A program made the position numbers and the translations under genes. Shown one piece after another: positions 50,787-60,207 of a stretch of 64,000 nt of DNA. Origin of the DNA: Udeniomyces pyricola (lineage: Eukaryota; Basidiomycota; Tremellomycetes; Cystofilobasidiales; Mrakiaceae). A model generated the notes under the pieces. The model was not told where the DNA came from. It searched no databases and saw nothing but the letters and a program-made list of their open reading frames with translations. How positions within the stretch are numbered: position 1 is the stretch's first letter; each line of letters begins with the position of its first letter. Location of the stretch: positions 248,001 through 312,000 of the forward strand of contig BCIK01000021.1 of NCBI GenBank assembly GCA_039545295.1. The letters run 5' to 3'.

Positions 50787-51005
50787 TGGTGGGTGAGTTG
50801 TGAGTGAGGGGGAGAGTGGGGTAGGTGAGTGGACGAGTGGAGGGGATGAGGAGTGCGTGTGTGAGTGAGTGTGGGTATGTAGATGCGGAAGAGACTGGAC
50901 AGGGAAGGAGAGGAGGGGGCGAGGGGGGGAAAGTGAGAGAGAGGGAGGTGGAGGAAGAAGCAGAAGAGCGACCGACAAAACGCTTTCTCATCAACCAACG
51001 AAACC

Positions 51006-51031
51006 GAAGCGCGACTTTGAAGCGCGACTTT
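51006..51031. promoter_or_regulatory. Tandem 13-bp repeat with GCGCGAC core upstream of RNR1
   Basis: GAAGCGCGACTTT occurs twice head to tail, 220-245 bp before the RNR1 start codon. The reverse complement AAAGTCGCGC resembles E2F/MBF-like cell-cycle sites. A third related GTCGCG lies just beyond, near 51041. The function is inferred from position and similarity only. Confidence 0.5.
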
Positions 51032-51174
51032 TTGCTTTTTGTCGCGTCATGATCCATGTGGGCTCGCGTCTCTGTCATCATCATCATCATCATCGTCCAA
51101 TCGATAGTAATCATGCGTGCGCCCCCTCGCCTGTTTTTTCTTCTCCTTCTTCGATCGATCGACGTCTTCACTCG

Positions 51175-51180
51175 ACGCGT
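51175..51180. promoter_or_regulatory. MCB element ACGCGT upstream of RNR1
   Basis: ACGCGT, inside the larger palindrome GACGCGTC (51174-51181), lies about 390 bp before the RNR1 start. In yeasts MBF binds this element to drive G1/S genes, including ribonucleotide reductase. A six-base match alone is weak, but gene identity and position fit. Confidence 0.55.
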
Positions 51181-51952
51181 CGTCTCTCGATCCCTTCCGT
51201 CCAACCAACTTTTATCTCGGCGACGTCATCAAAACAACCGAATCAGCTCATCTCTCCAATTATCCCGGTCCGACCCATCCGCTTCCTTTCTTTCTTTTTT
51301 TTACAGTCCGGCTCATATATGATATTGCACATCACTCAATTTTTGATCGACTACTCATGTACACATGTACATATCCCTGTATAGCCTCACTCGTAGTACT
51401 CACTCATCTCTATCTATGCCGCCAGCGTCGCGCGTCACGTATATTCCAGGCTCATGTACATACTCATGTATATATATATATATTTACTCAACACCGCGTC
51501 TCATTCTTCACCTACCGGTACTAATCTAGCTCATCGCTCTCCTAGCCATCATGTCAGTCATCGAGTCATGTCACAGAGCGAATGATCCCCGTCATGAGTC
51601 CATGGCATCACTCATACGTAGCTTATTATATTATACGCCACATCCAAAGCTCAACACTATCCAGCTTCTTTTCGTGCGTCGAGCTATCCAATCACATAGC
51701 AGAACTAACACTCGATTTAACACGTCATGGTCATCAAGCCCAAAAAGGGACAACGTTGTCAAACTCATTGACGGTAACACTCAAAAGCTTCGACTTGGAA
51801 ACGTAAGCGATGGAAAGATTAAAGACCACAGTGTATTACCTACCAAACATGGGCGGTACGTCGTACGAATGTCAAAGGAGAGAAAGAATCTAGGGTCTAT
51901 AGCACTGATAAATGAGACGACTCATAAGTACAGCGGACTGCATCGGTGTGGT

Positions 51953-53855
51953 TTACCGACCCTGCTGTTGAACCTGTTCCAACTCGAGCAATTGCTCAAA
52001 CAAGTCACCGAGGGACTCTTCTTTGGTGCGATCTGGGGCAACAGGGTACAAGAGAAAAAAAAGTACAACGTTGTCATCAACAATGCTGATCTGCTCAACG
52101 CTTCTCGGTCGCCGTTGTTCATACGTCGTAATATCACATGAAGGATCATCACAGTGCTTGAGAGCACTCACACTTGAAGCCCAACACCTTCTCCGCCTTG
52201 GAACCGTCAATTTTGTAACCTTGGTCCTTGCCGACAATGGATTGCTGGTCAGGTGCAGGCTTAGGAATTCGCTCGGCGATGTGTGGAAACTAATCAACAA
52301 AGGCAAAGGAAGCGCGCGAGCGTGGGCAAGAAAGAGGATCCCAAGTGTAGGTTAGCTTAGTTGTTTCTTTCCTCTCGACGAGGCAAAGCGATGGCGCAAA
52401 GTGATACATTCGTCTCGAATGATATATAATCTTACCTTTTTGGCTGCAAACTCAGCAAGCCAGACGTTGTCCCATTCTGCCGCCGACAGGATGAATCGCC
52501 CCGAGATGCGCTTCTCGGTGGAGACGACGTGTGCGAGGGCGACGTCTCGGACATCGACAAAGGAAAACATCACAGTATCTGGGATCCCGGTCTCACGGCA
52601 TGCTCCCGAGACGATGTTCCAGTACAATCCGACAGAGGTACTGAGGTTGGAAAGATCTTGGGGTGCGCAGAGTGGTCCGCCGATGAGCGTAGGACTGCAC
52701 GTGGGGGGCAGAGTTCAACGAGCCATCGAAGCACGATGAGAGAGCACAGAGAAGAGGAAGCGACAACACGTCAGCGGTCTTTGTTTTCCCGACAGGTTCG
52801 GCTAGGCAGGAGGAAAAGTCAAACGACTTACCAGATGATGGAACAGGTGAAGCTAGCCTTGGACGCGATTTCGATGGCAGTGCGCTCGGCGAGGGTCTTG
52901 GAGACGCAGTACCAGGCACCGATATTGCTCGTCGCTCCAGCTTGCTCCTCAGTAAGAGGGTTCCAGTCTTCTTCGGTGTAGACTCTGCCGGTCTGTTCGG
53001 TGTGCGGAGTTGAGGAATCAGCGACGGCAGCTGCAGCAAGAACGGGGTAGGTCAACGAGTCAGTCCGAGGCACGCAGCATCAGATTCGCTGTTCCTGCTC
53101 TGCAGTTGGACAAGAGTGGACGATTCGAAGACGGATTCTGACACAGCTGTCTCATGTGGCACCCAGCCTAGTGAACGTTCTCTGACTCACCGACGGACGA
53201 GGTCACGACTACGTGCTTGACGGAAGGCTGCTTGGCGGCGGCACTTAGAATGTTGCGTGTGCCCTCGACGGCTAGATGACAGGACAGGAAAGGGGAGAGA
53301 ACAGGTGGGCATAAGCAATCAGAGTATGCAGAGCGGTCAAAGCGAGTTGTGTCCGATGTGTTCGGCTCCAATCACGTGGGTTCATCAAGACTCACCAGGT
53401 TTAAGGTAATCCCCGAGAGAACTTCCCGCAAAGTTGGCTGGGCTCGCGATATGGGCTACAGCAGTTACGCCTACAGCAGGAGTATGTCGTCAGGATCAAG
53501 ACGATCGAATTGTCAATTCAATTCATCCAAAAAAGCGACATCACCGCTTATCTGGTGAAAATAGTGTCGCCGCCAGAAGCCCATTGTGAAACGGTATCCA
53601 TGTCCGGATCATACCTTCGAGTGCGTCAGTCCAATCGTGGGTGGTGAGATCCGTGCAGAGGTGAAACTCGATTCGGTCCGAGTAAGGAGCAAACGCCTCG
53701 GATTCGACGATGGAGTTGTATTTTTCCTGAGACCTGGCCGTGGCACGAACCCTCCAGGTGCCTCGGCGCAAGAACTCGAGGGCGACCTGTGCTGAAACAT
53801 ACGAGTTGAGGCCTGTAATCAGGACAGTCTGGGTGGTGTTGGAAGCAGCATGCAT
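51953..53855 (-). CDS. Extended SDR NAD(P)-dependent reductase (Gre2/dihydroflavonol reductase-like)
   Basis: Seven exons close in phase: 53855-53615, 53470-53396, 53271-53191, 53030-52832, 52694-52436, 52289-52172 and 52032-51953, giving 350 residues. A Rossmann start VLITGLNSYVSAQVALEFL is followed by VTAVAHIASP, VEGTRNILSAA, HVVVTSSVAAVADS, the active-site pair WYCVSKTLAE (Tyr-x3-Lys) and VDVRDVALAHV. This order is that of Gre2-type methylglyoxal/aldehyde reductases and plant DFR relatives, which are cytosolic and use NADPH. The usual TGxxGxxA/G nucleotide motif is altered: the second Gly is Ser (TGLNSYVS). The C-terminus is a helix ending EQVQQQGR. Substrate is unknown. A four-copy array of TTAGTCA sites lies 390-460 bp upstream, which hints at oxidative-stress control. 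Confidence 0.9.
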
Positions 53856-55070
53856 AGTGATGGTTCGACTTTTATGGAAGAGAAGGTAGGAGGGGGGGGG
53901 AGATTGAATAAATTGGATTGCGAGGGGCGGGAGAGATGGGATGATGGTAGATAAAGGCAAGTTGAACAAGGGATCATATTTATGTGTGATCAATCCTTTC
54001 AGGAGATGGTGACTCAGCAAAGTCGACCGACCTTTGGACAAGGTGAACACTAAGCAAACCACTGAGAGGGTATTCCTTGAAAGGTTTGCTTCGTCGCCTT
54101 TGCATCGTCCTTTCCCCTCTGCCCCCCTCCCCCTCGGTCGAGATGAGCAACGATGGCTGCGGAATGCAAAGGATTGGTATGGTGTCGATGACGGCACGGA
54201 TGGGCCGAATGTCGACCTTGGCATGTGGTAACCTTGCACGAGTCGACGTGACTAATCAAGCGACGTGACTAATCAAGCTACGTGACTAATAAAGCGACGT
54301 GACTAATCAAGCGACATGAGGCTGATCGAGCGGTGATACGCCCTCTGGCTGTAGACACACGCGCATGATCGATGATCAGTGGTCAATTGCAAGTTGCCCT
54401 TGAGAGGGGTTTGTGATCCAGGATGTTCAGCCGGCGATTGAAGTTGAGCTGGCTGGAGCAAAGCAACTCGTATGTGAGCTGACGACAGCAGGAGGACTGA
54501 GCGTCCATTCGTCCAAGATCAATATGGCCGGCATGTACTTTTGTGCGGTAGTGTGGTACATGGCGGCTTTCGCCAGAGATCAAGACCGCAGTCAACTGTC
54601 CAGGACGTGGTGAGATGCAGGATGAGCGTATGACCAGCTGCCCCTAAGGCCCTGGAGTAAGCGCGGATTGTCCTAGAGTTCGGTGGTTGATGGGCGTTGG
54701 ACCGTCGAACGAACTTGGGTTGTACGTACGTATCAAGGCTGCTGCAAGAAGAGCTACACGGCGTCATCTCATCGACATGATCTCGTATGTATCATTATAT
54801 GGGAGCGTACGTACGACGTACGTACACGCGTGGGCGGTCTGACTCTGAAGCTGCTGCTGCATGTGCGCGTATCTGCTTGGCCTTGCACAGCTTCCAGGTC
54901 CAAGACGCCTGGCCGGACCAAACCGTTTCGTCGCCCGATGATGAGTTGCCCCTGCTCTTGTCTTGCCCCTGCTCATCACGTATATCCTCCCAACCCATCC
55001 AGGCCATCCCCTTGCTCAGCTTGCTTGCACTTCCCCCGCCCATCAACCCAACCCAATCACACCAGCTACC
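53856..55070. other. Divergent promoter region between SDR reductase and coronin
   Basis: This 1.2-kb region lies between two divergent start codons. It contains the 17-bp tandem array described separately, and palindromic GTACGTAC clusters near 54723-54732 and 54806-54827. No gene is supported; the open frame 54683-55321 (+) overlaps coronin exon 1 in another frame and shows no domain. Confidence 0.6.
54244..54311. promoter_or_regulatory. Four 17-bp repeats each with TGACTAA/TTAGTCA (Yap1/AP-1-like)
   Basis: The unit CGACGTGACTAATCAAG begins at 54244, 54261, 54278 and 54295; the third copy differs at two bases. A decayed fifth follows (GCGACATGAG). TGACTAA sits at 54249, 54266, 54283 and 54300, exactly 17 bp apart. 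Its complement TTAGTCA is a known Yap1/AP-1-type recognition sequence. The array is 390-460 bp upstream of the SDR reductase and about 760 bp upstream of coronin. Confidence 0.7.
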
Positions 55071-58000
55071 ATGTCCCGTTTCATGAGGTAATCATTTCCT
55101 CCAATCGATCCATCCTTCACTCCAACGCCTTGTCACAAACACCATTCTCATCTCATCCCAACCCTTCTCCTTGCTTTCATCTCCCTCACCTTTCTGTCCC
55201 CAGACCTTCCAAGTATCGCCATGTCTTTGCTGATAAGCCCAAGAAGGAATGCACCTACGAAAACGTCAAAGTCTCGAGTACGTATCATCGGCCGTCCTGG
55301 CCCTTTCAATATGCATTCTGACCCTCGCCGATAAGTCGTCGAATCGGCACCATCTCGCAAGTGCGAGCCTTACGTAGCCCTGCCTCCCCCTGAAGATTAT
55401 CATGCCCCATTGCTCTTCCCCTTCCTTGAAGGGCTGTAAGATCAAAATTGGATCACTATCCAGTGCATGTGGTTTCGATGACACTCAACTCTAGCCAAAA
55501 ATCACGCATCAGAAAACTGACACCCAACCCGATACCCCCTCTCCATCGCACGCACGCACGCACGCACGCGCCTTCCTTCTACAGATTCTGCATGGGACAC
55601 CAACCTCGTTGCGTCCGGAGGTGTACGTCGGGCTCCCCATACTTCTTTCCTCGACCCAAATCCACCGTCCGAGGTGGTAACGGAATCATGACGAGCTTGA
55701 TGGACCTCGCTGATGGAAACACGCGTCATTCTTTCCCCCTTTCCCCCTTTGTTCCAATGCACGGTCTTGCCATTCATTTGTCCTTGCAACGACATCTTCT
55801 TCCTCCCCTTTCCTTCTGACTTCTGTCATTCATTCACATGACAGACCTACTTCTCCGTAAACTGGCAGGTCTCGGGTGGAGGTGCTTTTGCGATCCTTCC
55901 TCTCGCCAACCCGTTCTCGACGCTTGAGAACGGTGGCAAGCTTCCGGACGTGCTTCCCCTCGCTAGGGGACACAGTGGACCTGTGTACGTCGCTCATCTT
56001 GCGCGTCGAGCAATTGACTAGGATTTTGCGAGGAATGCGGTCTTATCTGGCTTGTAGAAAAAAATAGAGAGGGAAAAGAAATCGATAGCAAAAGGCCATG
56101 ACTGATTTCGTCATCTCCTCTCTTCTCGCATGATTGATGGCCTGCAGTCTTGAGTAAGTTCCATCGACTGTCGTTCGTATCATCACCACGTACTCGCCTG
56201 ACTTGGTTATCAACGTTTTCCTTATAGCACATGCTGGTCGCCTTTTGACGACAATCTCGTCGCGTCCGGTGGCGAAGACGGCAAGATCTGCCTCTTCCGC
56301 GTTTCACCTTCTGATTTCACCGGCTGGGGCTCGGACGACTACGTGCCCAAAGATTGGGAACCCATTGCTAAGATGTCGGCCGGAGGTCGCAAAGTCGGTC
56401 AGCTCTTGTTCCACCCTACAGCGAGCAACATCCTTGCGTCCGCGAGCGGAGATCACGTCGTTCGATTGTGGGATATCGAACATCCCGAGGAGCCTGTCAT
56501 CGTCTTGGAGGCCCACGGAGACACTATTCAGAGCATGGTACGCTGGTAGACATCGTCGAACATATACATGGATGCTAATTTGACCAGGCATTCCAGGAGC
56601 ACCTCAGAGCTGACTGTGTTTCCAACGTCCATTCTTATTCCCACCTTCTCTTTCTTACCTATCTGTACACGCTCGACTCCTCTCTTTTAATAGGCCTGGA
56701 ACTCGACTGGAACACTTCTCGCTACCGTCAGTCCACTGCATCAGTCTCTCCTTGATCTGGCCCGTCCAGTCATGTCTCACTCCCTTCTAAACCCCCACTG
56801 TTGACCCGTTTCTCTACCTTACTCCCTTACCCTGTCTCCGTTGTGGTCACAGACTTGCCGGGATAAGAAGCTTCGAATCTTTGATCCTCGACAGGGCACG
56901 GCCCCCATCAAGATCACCGATGGCCACGCCGGTGTCAAGGGCTCCCGAGTTGTTTGGGCCGGTGACAGGAACCGTCTGATCACAACTGGTGAGTGCAACT
57001 GCCCGCCATCTATCGTGATCATCATTTGGTCTTTTCCAGCTCTCTAGTCGTATCCGTCACGTCAAATTCATAGAAAGGAAAGCACTAAAGTTGAATCGTC
57101 CTCTCCCGATAGGTTTTAGCAAAACGTCCGATCGACAGGTCAAGATTTGGGAGACGGATGGTTTGACCGAAGTCAAAGGCCTAACGATTGACCAGGTAAC
57201 TCTATTGGGCCGTCGTGATTGATGATATTCCTACATCTCAGCCATAGACGTTGACCCAAACCGCCATTCTACGTATACACTCCTCCTCATCCAGTCCTCG
57301 GGTGTCATGATGCCCTTCTACGCCGAGGCCAACGATCTTCTCTTCCTTTCCGGCAAAGGCGATGGCAACATCCGTTACTACGAATTCGACGCCGACAACC
57401 TCCACTTCCTCACCGAACATGGCTCAAAGGATCCTCAGCGTGGGATGACGTTCATCCCTCGAAGGGCTCTTGACGTCTCGGAGAACGAGGTCGCGAGGGC
57501 GTTCAAGGTGACGGGTAACTGTATTGAGCCCCTTGGATTTGTCGTGCCCAGGAAGGCGGAAACATTCCAAGCGTGAGTGTGCTCTTTATGATTGTCTAGG
57601 GTATCAAACCACGCTGGACTGCGGTTTGACTTTCTCATGTCTGTGTTGTTGCTCTACTGAATATGCCGATGTCTTCAATCCCTGTCACCTTCTCCTTATT
57701 CTCGCCGTTCCAACAGCGACATCTTCCCTCCCGCTCTCTCCTCTTCTCCTGCCCTTACCGCCTCTGAATGGTTCGCCGGCAAGACGGCCGCTCCGAAGCT
57801 TGTGAACCTTCAAGACGGTACCGCCGCCGCCAACACGTCAAAGCCAACGACTCCTACACCCCTCAGCCAACCGACCCGAAACGCTACGGCTCCGAGCTCT
57901 CTTCCTTCGCCTGTCCCGGCGCAGACGACGAAGGAACCCTCACCGGTGTCGACGACACCCGTCGTTGGGTCGGCTTCTCCAGCGCCTTCTTCCCCTCCTC

Positions 58001-58848
58001 CGTCTCTATCTAAACAGGAGGAGCAAGAGGTCCTGCCCGAGATGAAGAGTCTCGACAAGGAGGCTCCAGAAGAAGACGAGGAAGATAGCGAGGCGGAACA
58101 GCAGGTCTCATCTGACGGCGCCAAAGCGGGCGCAGAGACGACGCCGGGAGCGAGCAATGGTCGAGGCAAGGAGGAGGGGGAGGAGGCTACTGCTGTTCGT
58201 CCCTGCGTTTCGTCTTTGTTTTTTCTTCTCCTTTCTTCATGGGGAATTGTGAGAGATGAAGAAAGCATGGATCGTTTGTATTGACGTCAAATGCGTCTTT
58301 TCTTATTTTTTGCTTCTTCCCTCCCGGCCCCTACCCTCCCCTTCTCCCCCTCCCCTCCTCCGTTTGGGCGCGCCACCTCGCTCCCCCTACTCTCCCCCGC
58401 TTTCATCTCTCGAACGCTCTCGTTGTCATCGGCTTCTCCGACGACATTCCAGCTTCGAGCGGAGAACGCGCGTCTGACGGAGGAACTCCGCGAGTTGAGG
58501 GCCAAGACTCGAGGGTTGGAACTCCAAGGTAAGACACAAGTGACAGCTCAGTATACCCCAACCCAGCCCAAGCCAGGGGGGAGGAGGGGGCGGGGCGGGG
58601 GGAAGCCCGGGGACGAGGTTGTTTTCCTGAGAAAGACTGAATGTCAAGAAATCCACTGACGTCGTTTTGGTGTCTTCCTCTCTTCAATCCTGTATCCTTT
58701 CCCTTCTAACCTCCTCCATTCCCCTTTCACCCCTCTTGCTCCTTCTCTCGCATTTCATTTTTCTTTTGAATCCGCAAATCTAGTCGAGACGATGAAAGCC
58801 AATGCGTCTAAGATCGCCAAGCAGCTTTCCGTCCTGGACCAGCAATAA
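55071..58848 (+). CDS. CRN1: Coronin (actin-binding WD40 protein)
   Basis: Thirteen exons close in phase: 55071-55087, 55204-55277, 55585-55622, 55845-55984, 56148-56153, 56228-56537, 56694-56726, 56853-56988, 57113-57195, 57295-57572, 57717-58194, 58453-58528 and 58784-58848, giving 577 residues. The start MSRFMRPSKYRHVFADKPKKE is the coronin N-terminus. WD40 repeats follow (VNWQVSGGGAFAILPL, CWSPFDDNLVASGGEDG, LASASGDHVVRLWDIE, WNSTGTLLATTCRDKKLRIFD, SKTSDRQVKIWE). Next comes the coronin extension (GNIRYYEF, FIPRRALDVSENEVARAFK), an acidic Pro/Ser linker, and a C-terminal coiled coil (about 535-577, LRAENARLTEELRELRAK) for trimerisation. It bundles F-actin and regulates Arp2/3 at cortical patches. 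Exon 5 is only 6 nt. Exon 1 is 17 nt. Confidence 0.96.
56148..56153 (+). other. 6-nt microexon in coronin
   Basis: TCTTGA lies between CCTGCAG and GTAAGT. It completes Val, encodes Leu and begins Asp, so the joined protein reads HSGPVLDTCWSP. PVLD before the WD-repeat strand is conserved in coronins. Direct joining of the neighbours would stay in frame but drop Leu-Asp, so family conservation supports use of the exon. Confidence 0.82.
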
Positions 58849-60207
58849 AAATAAAATAAAAATAAAAACACCCCATATACCACAGATCCTCACCCAACCA
58901 CACTCCACACAGACGTACATCAGATTTTACCCTCACCTTCTACCTGTTTAGTCAGGCTTTGTTCACCTAAGCGGTCGGATGCAAAAAAAAGGAATGGAGA
59001 AGAAGGATTTAGAAAAGGAGGAAGAAGAAGGAAGGAGCTGATGACGAGAAAGAAAACCAACAAGATTGTTTTTCTCCTCCTCCCCCCCTCCCTTTATTTT
59101 TTCGGGTTCTTTTTTTTTGTTTTGTTTTCGTCTTCTTCTTCTTCTTCTTCTTCTTTTTGACTTGTTTTCTTGGAGGATCTCCCGTTCGTCTTTAGCGGGG
59201 ATGCATAAGGAAATACGTTCAATCCATTTGATCGGTCGATCCCTTCTTGGGTCTTTTTCTTTCTTCTTTTTTTTTTTCTTTCTGCTTTCTTTTTTCTTTT
59301 GACTCTATCGATCTCATCGCTTGACATAAAATCTCGCAGCCAGGATATACGCGCATATATATATATATATGTGTGTGTGTGTATATACTTTGGTCATATC
59401 GTGTCATCTATCGTACTGCGGACGTATGCATATTGTCATGTAAGTTGATTTGACATATGCATGGCCATTTAAGCAAGCTGTCAAATCGATTATTCCCTTG
59501 CAGTTATAGCTTGGAAAGAAAGGGGGTGAGGATTTTCTAGGAGAAAGAGAGAGGAACCTTGCTTAGACGGTACGGTTGGGACTATGATCAGATTCGTACA
59601 AGAGACCAGGTCCATATGAGAGAAACCAAGAAAGGAAGTATATATATATATATATAAAGTTGAGCTGCAAGAGGAAACGACCCAATCCCATGTGACTCAG
59701 GACTGAAAGTGACAGAAAATGGATCAACATTCCTCAGGCATCTCGACGACGACTAGACTAGATGGAGGCCTTTCATTCCTGAGGATGAGATACAAGATAC
59801 TTAGAAATATCCCGGAAGGGGTTCGTATATATATATATATATATAACATGCATGATAAAAAAAAAACCAAACGGGATATTACATGTCTGCAGATCGATCG
59901 GCCATCGATGGATAGCTAGCTAGCTAGCTAGCTCTAACTATATAGATAGAACGTAGGTTTTGTATATATGGTCCATCCATTTGCGTTCATGCAGTGCAGT
60001 GCAAATGTAGGTAACCAACCAACCCATCCATCGCCTCGTACCTTCACAAAGATTCAAACTAAGCCCATTTATGTTGGTTTGTTTTGTTGTTGTTTTTTTG
60101 TTTTGTGTGATTTTTTTTTTTTTTGTGTGAGTGTCTCATGATGGCGTATACGAGTATGCGTATGTGCGGACTGACGGGCTGACCGACCAAGGGGGGGGGA
60201 GGAGAGA
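58849..60207. other. Convergent 3' spacer with simple repeats
   Basis: Coronin (+) and the glycosyltransferase (-) converge here. The stretch holds AATAAA-like blocks directly after the coronin stop (58849-58870), T-rich and (TTC)n runs, AT alternations near 59359-59370, 59641-59656 and 59826-59844, and a TAGC repeat. No gene is supported. Confidence 0.6.
59913..59932. repeat. (TAGC)5 repeat
   Basis: Five TAGC units lie in the convergent spacer. The unit is near-palindromic (GCTAGC). This is a simple tetranucleotide repeat with no evident function. Confidence 0.85.

Larger units (their letters stand above)
50787..51952. other. RNR1 upstream region, no gene
   Basis: The 1.17-kb stretch between the SDR stop and the RNR1 start acts as RNR1 promoter on the minus strand. 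Near the start it is G-rich on the + strand. It holds a 13-bp tandem duplicate (51006-51031), a (TCA)n run near 51074-51092 and an ACGCGT site (51175-51180). Open frames such as 51551-52141 (+) run antisense into the SDR gene and are not supported. Confidence 0.6.

Noticed and set aside
51551..52141. Open frame of 196 codons (+) next to RNR1
   Set aside because: Its 3' part is antisense to the last exon of the SDR reductase, and it has no recognisable domain.
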